From: Botryllus schlosseri
Taxonomy: Eukaryota; Chordata; Ascidiacea; Stolidobranchia; Styelidae
Direction: 5' to 3'
Length of the DNA: 21,309 bases
Assembly (NCBI GenBank): GCA_000444245.1
Contig: ATSW01015745.1
Span: forward strand, 1-21,309
In this document: positions 1 through 8,829 of the stretch, one piece after another
Layout: every line of letters starts with the position of its first letter
How positions within the stretch are numbered: position 1 is the stretch's first letter
Notes under the pieces: generated by a model
What the model was told of the DNA's origin: nothing
Database searches by the model: none
What the model saw: only the letters and a program-made list of their open reading frames with translations
Translations under genes and position numbers: made by a program

Positions 1-539
1 CAATATCACCTGGCACTTGTATATGGTGACAAAATTACGATATGATTAAGCAGGCCGTGTAGCCAGCCGGCCGCTTGCTGAATTGATTGAATCCATTTCA
101 AATTTACCAAGGTAGCATCAGTTTATTATGGTTAAGAACATGCACCAATGCCGATAATACATCGATCGGATCAGCATCCTTGTGTACTCGACACATCACG
201 CTACCATAAGATTACCAACGCGTGCGTGCGACTGTGTAGTCAATTAGCGAGCTCGCAATCTCCAACATATTCGCCAACACACGCGCCGACAATTGGGAGA
301 TTTCAATCACTCCGCCTCGAGAACAAACGATTACGCATCTTCGGCGACGGCTAATAAGGTTGCAGGAATTATTTTCCCGAATAGAAAGTCTGTTCTGGAC
401 TCTATTCATTAGTGACTTTGATTTCATAGGAGTTAGAAGTTTCAATATCAAGAGCCTGCAAGACATTTTCTGATCGTTCTGTTTTAGTATTAGCGTTAAT
501 CAAAATCAATTACGCCGCTGTCTGTTCCTTGTCAGTATG
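1..539. other. no gene recognised
   Basis: I see no splice-bounded exon, RNA gene or transposon end here. The open frames on both strands are short and have no recognisable motif. A stretch near 485-505 resembles the left part of the dispersed repeat at 870-1390 (both contain TTTAGTATTAG or a one-base variant), so a third, older copy may begin here. Confidence 0.4.
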
Positions 540-544
540 TATTT

Positions 545-850
545 CAATCAATTCCGTCCATGTTCATTGTTCAATGTCTGAGCCAGTCTGACATCACAAT
601 CACAGAAGAAGCTATAGTTCCGGGCGGCGCATAAGATATCATGTTCCTTCACAGCAGGAGATGACAATCGCAACATTTCGCGCATGTAGAAATTGACATC
701 TTTAGTATCGAGTTCTCGGTCTTGTTGCCTCGCGTTGCGTCTTCAGACCACTCGCGTTTGATCAAATATTCAGGCGCATAGCCGAGTTGTTATGGAGTGT
801 GTTCTATAATGGAATCCGCATCGATTTCAGGTGGTTCAAACCTTTCTCAA
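545..850 (-). pseudogene. decayed coding fragment of unknown family
   Basis: Read on the minus strand, this stretch holds two overlapping open segments in different frames with protein-like composition. One contains the residues APEYLIKREWSEDA. The other, about 65 residues long, contains FYMREMLRLSSPAVKEHD followed by a Cys-containing stretch (SFFCDCD) and ends at a stop near 548. The mix of charged and hydrophobic residues is unlike the low-complexity translations of the neighbouring repeats. I do not recognise the family. It could be a transposon-encoded protein, another kind of mobile element or a host pseudogene. It is broken, with about two or three interruptions, and has no visible start codon context, splice sites or promoter. 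Confidence 0.35.
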
Positions 851-869
851 AACTCAAGCCTTGACTCGC

Positions 870-1390
870 ATCTTCTGATGGTTATTGGTTATGTTTAAGT
901 ATTAGCGGAAATCAAGTACGCATGTACGCACAAGTCACACATTTTTGCGGACATTCGATGTCAGTAAGTTTCGTGATATCAATCTTTAATCACAACCGAT
1001 AGATAGGAGCCAAAGCATGCTAGGCCGGAGACGCGATGGTTAGGCCGGCAATGATATACTTCGAACCACGCAGACGCAATTATGTAGGCCAACGATGTTA
1101 TCGTGCATAGGCCAGTGATGGTATAGTGCGCACCGGGCCTATTGCAGATGCGATTCATCAAGCCAGCGGAACTAGACCTGACGGAGACGCGATAAATCAG
1201 GCCTGCGACGATTGCGGGCGGTAATCAATGACCTAATTTCGCAATCATCTCAGCGTCGAGATCGCGTTGCGTTACATAGTGCACAAACGATTCTCGCAAA
1301 TTGGAAACGCGCTTCTGGCTAGTTGGCCGTGGCCGCGCGCAACACTGATAAAATACGGACAACTGAATTGTAACTGAAGGACGGAGTTTT
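870..1390. repeat. dispersed repeat, copy A
   Basis: This stretch shares a string of ordered blocks with 4095-5400. Examples are GATAGGAGCCAAAGC (1002-1016 and 5129-5143), the CACC-GGCCTATT-CAGATGCGATT block (1128-1155 and 5168-5195) and AATCAATGACCTAATTT (1223-1239 and 5257-5273). The order and orientation are the same. Copy A also contains a minisatellite-like series of TAGGCC units with variable spacing between about 1020 and 1205, most of which copy B lacks. No terminal repeats or coding frame were seen, so the repeat class is unknown. Confidence 0.65.
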
Positions 1391-1507
1391 GTTAAGCGCC
1401 TGAACGTATTGCTGCCGGTTTACTTACGTGTTCAGCAGCACTACGAAACGCTTATTTCTAAATCGATCAATTCACCAGTCAGTCAGTAACAGACCAAACC
1501 GAATTCT

Positions 1508-1572
1508 GGGTATGCCGCATACCCAAAAAAATTCCTAGGTATGCGCGGCATACGCGGCATACCTAGCATACC
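1508..1572. repeat. cluster of GTATGC/GCATAC palindromes
   Basis: Two neighbouring inverted repeats: GGGTATGCCGCATACCC (1508-1524) and TAGGTATGC...GCATACCTA (1536-1544 with 1557-1565), followed by one more GCATACC. The hexamer GTATGC or its complement occurs six times in about 65 bases. It could form stacked hairpins, or it may be the subterminal part of an unrecognised transposon. Confidence 0.6.
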
Positions 1573-1789
1573 TGAGTTCAGCGCCTATGATTGTAATATT
1601 CACGGTTGCCACGAAAAAGTCATATTTTTCAATATTTTTTAAAAATATTGTTGTGCTTGGCATAATTTGGCGACATACGGAGTTATATAGACAGTTAGAA
1701 ACCATGCGAGACGACAAATGCATCGTGTCATCGTAAAAGCTGTCGCATTATAATTTAGCTGCTAGTGGACGTTTGATGTGTGATAGCGA

Positions 1790-1947
1790 TTCAGGTTTTT
1801 GGAGTGGTTTCAGGATGAAATTTCAAGTTCTCAAATCCGAAATCTGAAATTTTCGAGTTTAATATTGTCGAATGCATGCTTGAAAAGTCAAAACGCCGAC
1901 GTGGGCGGCAAAAACAGTTCTGGCGGGCCGCGTGTTTGATGCCACTG
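1790..1947. mobile_element. hAT element, right-end fragment
   Basis: The last part (GGCGGGCCGCGTGTTTGA, then GCCACTG) resembles the right end of the complete hAT element at 4257-5106, which ends GGCGGGCCGTATGTTTGACACCCCAG. The next eight bases, TTATAGAC (1948-1955), fit the nnnTAnnn pattern of Buster-type hAT duplications. No matching left end was found, so the element is truncated or its left end has decayed; the left coordinate is approximate. Confidence 0.5.
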
Positions 1948-2037
1948 TTATAGACAATCAGCCGAGTTTGTGACACTGCTTTATTACCAAAATAAGAGAT
2001 ATGGCGCTACATAAGCCTTGGTAGATGCTGTTCACAA

Positions 2038-2090
2038 ATCCCGGGATTTCATCGGGACCAATCCCGGGATCGGGATTTCCCGGGGTCCCA
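2038..2090. repeat. short CCCGGGATTT repeat cluster
   Basis: AATCCCGGGATT-type units recur three times in about 50 bases, with GGGACC and GGGGTCC between them, making overlapping GC-rich palindromes. Such arrays often lie just inside the ends of hAT-like MITEs, but no terminal repeat or target-site duplication is visible here. Confidence 0.45.
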
Positions 2091-2268
2091 ACGCTACCAG
2101 TTCTGCTCATAGCTAGGTTAATTATTCGGCACTTCTTCGTTATTCCCCACGCATTGAAAAATGATCCCCATGACACCAATTAGTGCTTCCCGTGAACAAT
2201 AACAGAAAAATTTATAAACGTCAAAATGATTTGTTTTTCGCGTTGGGGTGGGGTAGACGAATATATTA

Positions 2269-2293
2269 GGGATGGGGGAGGGGGACATCAGGG
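2269..2293 (+). other. G-quadruplex-capable G-rich tract
   Basis: Four runs of at least three Gs are separated by short loops (GGG AT GGGGG A GGGGG ACATCA GGG) inside a purine-rich stretch from about 2243 to 2330. This satisfies the simple G-quadruplex rule. No gene nearby suggests a regulatory role. Confidence 0.5.
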
Positions 2294-2317
2294 TGAGTGA
2301 GGGTTGGGATATCCCAA

Positions 2318-2355
2318 GATTAGGGTTGGGGATATTAGGTTAGGGTTAGGTTAGG
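2318..2355 (+). repeat. degenerate interstitial telomere-like repeats
   Basis: The tract holds TTAGGG at 2320-2325, then contiguous TTAGG, TTAGGG, TTAGG and TTAGG units (2335-2355). TTAGGG is the telomere unit of many animals, including vertebrates and tunicates. It is only a few units long and imperfect, so it is best read as an interstitial remnant. The Tol2-like hAT starts three bases beyond it. Confidence 0.55.
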
Positions 2356-2357
2356 AT

Positions 2358-3830
2358 CAGAGGTGGTCAAAGTAGTCAAGGAAGCTACTCAAGTAGAAGT
2401 AGAAGTAAGCAACTTGAAACTACTTGAAGTAGAAGTAGAATTGACCGAATTTAAATCTACTCAAGTAAGTAAGTAGTTTTGAAAACAGTCCTAATTCGTT
2501 CGCATGGAGTGTCAAAAGCTGCAAATTGAGCTATGCGGAANGTGCAGAGAGCTTGATTCGTATTGATGCATCCCANGAGATATCAATTTTCGACAGAATA
2601 ANCATTCTTTCGCATCATGNGATNCAAATTATAGTANTGANATGAAAATGCGATACNAAGCTTTTGTTTAGTAGAATACTACGTTTTAGAGAACATCATG
2701 NCATGGCGCCCGACCCCNTATGATAAGGCCCCAAGTTTAGGCGAAGAGCAATNCGGAGAAGTTGTATCGGATACGGTTTCAACACTTTGCNCGATTAGTA
2801 TACGTTAATAACAAATATTATGAATCGTAAAATTTGTATTTAGTGTAACTTGATTTTTGGAAAATAGAGGAATTACTGCAGTTGCGTTTATGCTTCAATA
2901 TATGTTCTGCAGACAAAAAAAACGGAACGTAATTAGAACTCAAAATATGATACTCGGAATTAATGGGAAATACAAATACCACTTATAGAAAGCGGAAAAT
3001 ATATTTAATGTCTTTTGTCCATGAAGCTTCAAAAGTGATCTGCTATAACAAGTGTAGCGTTAAAAAATGCCGGATTTTCAAGATTAGCTGGACACGTCAT
3101 GGGCTGCTAGATTACGATATGATAGGGCCTACGTAATTACTAGTGCGGAGCATGGACCGGAGCCGGATTGGATTTCCGGCCGGATTTTTACAATTTTGAC
3201 CGGACCGGATCAGAGCCGGATCACTACTTTTTTGATCCGGCCAGAATCCTTATGGATAAGCATGTCTTTTATAACTATATAACTACCAACCAACCACACG
3301 TAAGTAACCTCCAACCCAGTGTGAACATAAACGAGGCATATTTATCAATTCACGGAACCTCCGTACTGAGTAGGGCCGGATTTCTGGCCGGACTTTTTCA
3401 TTTTTGGCCGGACCGGATTGGAGCCGGATCAGTACTTTCCTTGATACGGCCGGAGCCGGACCAGAGAGTTAGTCGATCCGCTACGCACTAGTAATTACTA
3501 TATTGCAAAACGGTAGTTTCAACTGTTATGGTGGGCCTTATTTACTGTGATAAAATATTTGATATGGGCGGCAATGCGGTGTGAACGGAACCAAGCAATC
3601 CGGTACCTAAATTATATTCACTGATACTTTTGTGAAAACATATTGGTCACTCCATAGCTACTGTGCGCGAAGCGGAACAAAATTTCAGGGCTTTACTTGA
3701 TTTTTATGAATATTAAATGTTGGTACTCCGTGAAAACAGCCCCGAAATTCCTCAGGCTATCTTCCGTATTGGGGGATTAAACTACTTCTACTTGACTGAA
3801 AAATATTTGACCAATATTTGACCACATCAT
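2358..3830. mobile_element. Tol2-like hAT element, degenerate, host of a nested hAT
   Basis: The left end begins CAGAGGTGGTCAAAGTAGTC and continues into repeated CTACTCAAGTAGAAGTAGAAG-type units to about 2480. This is the arrangement of Tol2-type hAT ends, which start CAGAGGTG and are rich in AAGTA and TACTT repeats. Near 3786-3822 the complement reappears (CTACTTCTACTTGACTG, then TTTGACCAC), which I take as the right end. The left flank GTTAGGAT fits nTnnnnAn, but no matching copy follows the right end, so that border is uncertain. Most single-base Ns of the window fall between 2541 and 2791. No transposase was recognised. The element at 3141-3490 inserted into it later. Confidence 0.55.
3133..3498. 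mobile_element. nested hAT MITE with 8-bp target-site duplication
   Basis: The element spans 3141-3490 (350 bp), beginning TAGTGCGGAG and ending CTACGCACTA, so the outermost seven bases are inverted repeats. It is flanked by perfect 8-bp copies of GTAATTAC at 3133-3140 and 3491-3498. That octamer is itself a palindrome, which makes the terminal inverted repeat look longer than it is. The duplication fits the nTnnnnAn pattern of Ac-type hATs. Inside are two direct copies of a CCGGA-rich block (about 3169-3243 and 3376-3463). An open frame crosses the element but reflects only this repeat composition. Confidence 0.8.
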
Positions 3831-4094
3831 TCAATGCTGTGTACTCCGCAATGTGCTGTATTAACAATGAATCGAGCACTGACAAGTGACATTGCGGAAT
3901 TCGAGTCTATTAACCAGACAAGAATTACAGTAATTTTCCATGTACAATACGCACCCTGAAAATTGCATGTAGATTCTGGGAAATAGCCTGTACCCATGTA
4001 TCGTACGCTCCCTGCACTCGCAGTACATGAATAGTACATGCGTAAATGGTGATTATACAAGCTTCTCGTGTTGACGAACTTGTGCGTATGATAA
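3831..4094. other. no gene recognised
   Basis: Unique-looking sequence between the Tol2-like element and copy B of the dispersed repeat. I see no exon, RNA gene or transposon end. Confidence 0.4.
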
Positions 4095-5400
4095 GTTACC
4101 AGCGATGGTTATGTTTTAGTATTAGAAAATGTCGATTACACACATTGAAGTCTGCTCCCGGCAATTCGATGTCATTCTGTTTTGCGATGTCACTGTTGAA
4201 CAATCATGGCATAACGATCGCTAATCATTATATACTTATCGGCATTGTCTCCAGACCAGGGATGTCAACTCAACTTGCGTCGCGGGCCGGATTCAAACCT
4301 TCAGAGCACTCGTGGGCCGGACCTGTCTAATGATTCCAAAATGTTACCGCAAAATCCATGGTCTTGTTGTTTGCTTGTTTACTCAACTATGAAGCATATA
4401 TACATAATAATAATTATGGTATTGGTATATCACGGACGGAACGGACCATAGGGTTCTATTCTATCGACACCTTTATTCGCAAAAAATGGATCTGGCAAAA
4501 TTGGTCGGTTGAATCGTTGACGTTGGCATAATGCTATGATTGCTTTGTTTTAGTCGTAATCTGACAATATAATCCTGTGTAGACCTATGCATTGTGAGGA
4601 ACACAAACGATTTAACCGTAAACGCAGACGTTGAAATTTGACATAATATAATTGTATCGCGATTTGGGTTTCTCTGCAGGCAAAAAGAGGAGCACAGGAG
4701 CTGTGAAGTCATGAGCGAAAATGGAATGTGACCACAGATATTTAAATTATATTTTTGTGTCATAATTATATTTTCCATGTAACCTGTATAAACCGGTTTC
4801 TAACTGACGTTTTCAGTTAGGCCAATAACTATTTTTTGGTCCACTTTTCCATAACACTGGAGATTTTTTGCCTACCAGAATTTGGTGTCAATGGCGCAGC
4901 GACTTGTTCCTAATGGTGACTAGAGTGAAACCACAACGCCGCTGTCGGATGGTTATGCTCGACATTTTTTGTCTTGAGGGATTATTTAATGAAAGAATTT
5001 CGTACTGAAAATCTCAACATTTGTTAGAAATGCATTCAGCCGTTTTTCAGAATCGCGTCGCGGGTCGGATGAAACCGTCTGGCGGGCCGTATGTTTGACA
5101 CCCCAGCTCTAAACGATTGTACAATGTAGATAGGAGCCAAAGCCTGTGAGGCCCGAGATGATATCTTGCGCACCAGGCCTATTACAGATGCGATTGTTCT
5201 TGCCTGTTGTTGACGCGACAAATAGAGCAAGAATTTCAAGCCCGTGCCGGTGCAGCAATCAATGACCTAATTTTGCTCGCTTACAAATGGCAAACCAACT
5301 CCGCAGGAGATTGCGTGCTGTTTTGGCGGCACAGACGAATCACGCTAATCGGCAACACGCTTCTTTGCTGATATTCAGCGCCCAACACTGATAATACGAA
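4095..5400. repeat. dispersed repeat, copy B, interrupted by a hAT
   Basis: The left part (4095-4256) and right part (5115-5400) match copy A at 870-1390 in order and orientation. On the left, GGTTATGTTTTAGTATTAG and AATTCGATGTCA have close counterparts in copy A. The right-hand blocks are given under copy A. The repeat is opened by the hAT at 4257-5106, so the repeat was in place before that hAT arrived. No coding content was seen. Confidence 0.6.
4249..5114. mobile_element. hAT (Buster-type) element with decayed 8-bp duplication
   Basis: The element spans 4257-5106 (850 bp). The left end reads CAGGGATGTCAA and the right end reads TTTGACACCCCAG, inverted repeats with two differences over twelve positions. 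Just inside each end is a GGGCCGG- or GGGCCGT-type block. Flanks are CTCCAGAC (4249-4256) and CTCTAAAC (5107-5114); the two mismatches are both transitions, as expected of an old duplication. The right copy fits the nnnTAnnn pattern. The interior has short open frames only, and I see no transposase. It sits inside copy B of the dispersed repeat. Confidence 0.7.
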
Positions 5401-5960
5401 TTACTGGAATGAATGTGATGCGTGATTGACAACAAACATAAAGAAAGGTGTGATTTCGAGCGAGTTTTTTTCAAGAACTGTTGTAGGCCTACCTATGCCA
5501 TGCATAATGCGTGCCCCCGATTTTAGGACAAAAATCGGTAAAATTTTGCGCATTATACATAAATCATTACTGTAGTACGGATGATTGCAAACGAGAAACT
5601 TGTGTACACCACAATGGGGCTCCAAGACTGACATCGTGACAATTATTTGCTTATTATAAAGGCGTTTAAGCTGCATTGCTGTATTTCCCTATTAATGTTT
5701 GCAAAGCTTTCAACGGATATGCGCAGGATTGACTTTCAATTTGCAGGCATACAGAAACATACTCTCCAATTTCACGTTCCAATTAAAAAGACTATCATGA
5801 AACTCGAGAATTATTTTGTAAGCAAATATGTTCGCAACTACAATTTAATTTAGAGAAGAAGAACGTGAAGTTACTCGTCTGGTAGAGAGGATATGATGTT
5901 TCTTGATCCACGCCTGTCGAAATCGACGTCTTAAACAAGGTTGCATATCTGTGGCCTGAT
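5401..5960. other. no gene recognised
   Basis: AT-rich sequence with short open frames on both strands and no recognisable protein motif, splice-bounded exon or repeat end. A CCGATTTTAGGACAAAAATCGG imperfect hairpin lies at about 5518-5539. Confidence 0.4.
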
Positions 5961-5964
5961 TACT

Positions 5965-6300
5965 AAGGCGATTTTTTTTTCAACTAAAAAACGAAAGATT
6001 TTGACCCAAAAAATCCAAATTGAGGGCAAAATTTGTCGAAATTGAGTTTTTTCAAATTAGAAAAATGTCAAAATTTTGATGTTTTAGGTCGAAATCTCCC
6101 ATTTTTAGGTAGCGTAAAATGTAGGCAAAATTCCTCATGTAGCCTATGTAAATTAGGTGTTTTCCCACATGTTACAATTGTACTACTTATCTTCATTTTT
6201 GGTTGGAACTGTGTCCTTACGAAGTATTTTGACCTGAAAAAAAATTTTATGACTTGAAAACTGAAAAATTTTTACATGAAAAAACTTTATTTCAACAAAA
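5965..6300. repeat. AT-rich degenerate repeat tract
   Basis: Homopolymer-rich sequence with loosely recurring AAAATTTTGA, AAATTGAG and GTCGAAAT(T) words at irregular spacing, suggesting an old simple or minisatellite repeat. The open frame across it is low complexity, and I do not call it a gene. Confidence 0.4.
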
Positions 6301-6420
6301 TCTGGACCTATGAAGAATTCCAGTGGTTACGCAACGCATTATAGTTTGTTGTAGTACCACGAAAGATGCTTTCGTACCTTCTCGGTTAGAAAGTGTCTGT
6401 CCGTACTAAGTAGCTTGCCA

Positions 6421-6569
6421 AGAATGGAGAAAGAACATTAACAGTTGCATTTGTTGGCTGGCAGCACTTGAGTTGTGTGTACACTCTACACTGCTGGTGA
6501 CACACAGTGCTGATTCGTTTTGACGATTTTGTCTACATCACAATTTTTCATCCTGCGCTTTTTGATATA
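6421..6569 (+). repeat. dispersed repeat pair C, copy 1
   Basis: This stretch matches 14319-14477 in the same orientation. Both begin AGAATGGAGA and end with a shared block (TTGTCTACATC, then CA-TTTTTCAT, then CGCTTTTTGATATA; 6529-6569 here). The middle diverges and differs in length by about ten bases. One copy lies about 1 kb before the Ig-like exon, the other about 440 bp after the sushi exon. No terminal repeats were seen, so the class is unknown. Confidence 0.6.
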
Positions 6570-7116
6570 GCAACCATTGTCCACGCAGTCTTGCTTCAGT
6601 TAGGATATTGCAGTACGTTGAGCAAAACACCATGTCAACCCATTTGTTTCTTGTGACCGTTTATGATTTACAATGAGCAGACAATTGGCCGTCTACAACG
6701 GTAGGCCTATAAAGTAGGCTCCAAGATGTAAAATGTCAAATGATAAGTTCAACGACAGTGCAAACATCTATGATATAAACGAAATGCAGGTTGCAAAAAA
6801 TCGCCCTACTGATTACTACGGATTAAAACTTATTGAGGCGTTAAAGCATTTTGTATGGGGTGGGCACCATCCTGTGAATATAGTGACGAGGTGGCGTGAC
6901 CCCGTAACTCGGCGCCTGTGTCGCATGGTGTCTATAACTCATTATTTCAACAAACTATGCCAAGTACAACAACAATTTTATTGTTAATATTTAAAAATAT
7001 GACTTTCTCGTGGCAAGCGTGAATATTACAATATTAAATCACATTCATGATGTGTATGGAATGTCAGTCTGCAAGGTACGGCAAATAAGGCATACTTCGA
7101 AATACAGATAATTCCC
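6570..7116. other. no gene recognised
   Basis: Intergenic or intronic sequence. The plus-strand open frame at 6733-6987 (84 residues) has ordinary composition, but I see no convincing splice sites, recognisable motif or signal peptide, and its start is not in a strong context, so it is not annotated as a gene. Confidence 0.4.
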
Positions 7117-7202
7117 GTGTTTGATGCTGCGGCCAGTGGCATCATCAAAAACTAAGAAATTGGCCCTCAAGCTAATTTGAGCTTGAGACCCCTGGTCTAA
7201 AA
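7117..7202. mobile_element. hAT (Buster-type) right-end fragment
   Basis: The sequence ends TGAGCTTGAGACCCCTG at 7194, the complement of a CAGGGGTCTCAAG-type hAT terminus, followed by GTCTAAAA (7195-7202). That octamer resembles the duplications of the other Buster-type elements here (GTCTAAAC and CTCTAAAC). No left end was found, and the left coordinate is approximate. Confidence 0.5.
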
Positions 7203-7553
7203 GCACTGCTCCAGAGAACACGTGTGCCCACCATGTTCAAATTGAGGCGTGCTGCTTCTACGATTAGAAACTGTCACGCCCAAGGTAGTTCAAAAGTGAG
7301 CAGTGATGGCACAGAAACCACCAAGGAATGTCCGTGATGCGAAGTCACCAATAGTTGAAAATTTAACATGTCGGTAGCTCGATCATTGAAATGCAAGTAT
7401 GTCCCGTGTAGCAAAATGTCTGTTACATGTTGTAATCGGTTCGGTACTATATGTACAAGTACACTTGAACAGTGTACACGTTTTAATCGGCAGTATATCA
7501 CCGCCCCCATGACAGATTGTAAGTGTAATTAAAAATTTGATCATTGATTTCAG
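7203..7553. other. presumed intron sequence before the Ig-like exon
   Basis: Nothing recognisable except the splice acceptor at its end (TTGATTTCAG, AG at 7552-7553). No upstream exon of the receptor gene with a signal peptide could be identified in 1-7553. Confidence 0.45.
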
Positions 7554-7946
7554 GTGACTTCAGTGTACATGTCAGATCTTATGGCGAGGAGATCACCGTC
7601 TATGGATCAGCTACAACTTGGGCCGTCGGGACTCAAAATTTGACCGTCACACATGTTTTCAAAACCAACATCACAGATAAGACTTCCCTTGCATATTATT
7701 CCCTACTGCCAGACTCATCTCCCCAAACACCTTTGTGCGAATACGTAGTTGATGGGACTGACTGCAGATATGGTGCTGGTTATATTTGTAGTGGTTGTAC
7801 CATAGTCAACGGCACTACAGAGAAAACTGTAACCATAAGTATGCTATTCCCTGAAATGGATGCGACTATGGATCAATTTGGGATAGTATATCTCGTAACC
7901 ACCGAGTCTGGTGATGAATTACCACTTCATCAATTCAACATTTCAG
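7554..7946 (+). CDS. receptor gene, Ig-like extracellular exon (internal)
   Basis: A 393-bp exon bounded by an AG acceptor (TTGATTTCAG) and a GT donor (CAG|GTAATT). Both borders are phase 1, as is usual for shuffled extracellular modules. It encodes 131 residues with no hydrophobic segment, four potential N-glycosylation sites (N29, N39, N86, N129) and four cysteines (62, 71, 79, 82). Alternating hydrophobic strands and a D-x-x-G-x-x-Y-like motif (D107, G110, Y113, then LVTTESGDE) resemble the F and G strands of an immunoglobulin fold. The cysteines are not in canonical Ig positions, so a divergent Ig-like or other beta-sandwich domain is the most I would claim. Its last base plus the first two of the sushi exon restore a GAA codon, so the two join in frame. 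Earlier exons, including a signal peptide, are missing. I do not recognise a named orthologue. Confidence 0.7.
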
Positions 7947-8829
7947 GTAATTTATAGTATTGCGCAATGCACGTTAGAGATTTTTCATGTTGAACTTGAA
8001 AACTTGTTGGTTAATTACTCTGATTTGTACCAATATGTTGCACAACGAAATTGGCTTAATCGCAAGAAAAATAAGCGAAGTCACTTCAGTTTGAAATTTA
8101 GAGCATATTATGAAATGCATTTTGGCATATTTACCGAGCTTCGGGGAGACTAATTTGACATTCAGAAAAAGATCTGTGAAGCCTGATGCACACTGGCCTT
8201 GCGACGCAACATCGCTGGTTGCTGGTCACTAATCAAAAGTCGTGACGCAATACACAGTTGCACACTTCCCTCGAATGAGCACAGTGCCAACAAGCGTGAC
8301 TGCCTTGTGCGTTCTGTCCGAAGTCTAGAAATGGATACCCATTACATAGCTCCTGAGACACTGCAAAATGAATATTTCGGTACAGTACTTTGCGAATGAA
8401 TTTCTATATATCTAGCCGTACTTTGCTACACCGAACCTTTTCTGTCTTCTATGCCCGCTGACTGAATCAACGGTCAAGCACTTGTACATCAATTTCTCCA
8501 TAACGTGGAGAACAGCATTCCAAGACATTCCAATTTTATTTTAAATGATAAAAGTCTAACAATACTCAAAGATCAAGTTGTGATTTTCAGACGTTGTGCA
8601 CTGAAGTAAAGGCCCACATTTATGGTCCCATGACACACTTAGTTTCAAAGTAGCTGCTTATCCAGTTTCAAACCAATGCATATGTTAAAATAGCCAGGCA
8701 AAACTGAATATTTCCACATATAGACATTGAATGACTGGGAGTTTCTCTCTGACACTAGTACTATGCCGGTACTGGTTTGTTTTTGTAGATTCCCAAGTAC
8801 CGGTGCTGCTTACAGTAAATACGTTTTTG
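7947..8829 (+). other. intron 1, left part
   Basis: Start of the 5,756-bp intron between the Ig-like and sushi exons. Short open frames here have no recognisable motif. I see no further exon or complete mobile element. Confidence 0.5.

Noticed and set aside
3168-3491. A 107-codon plus-strand open frame.
   Set aside because: It lies almost wholly inside the nested hAT and arises from its CCGGA-rich direct repeats; no protein family is recognisable.
5401-5676. A 91-codon minus-strand open frame.
   Set aside because: No recognisable domain, no splice-site support, and its length is within chance for AT-rich DNA of this size.
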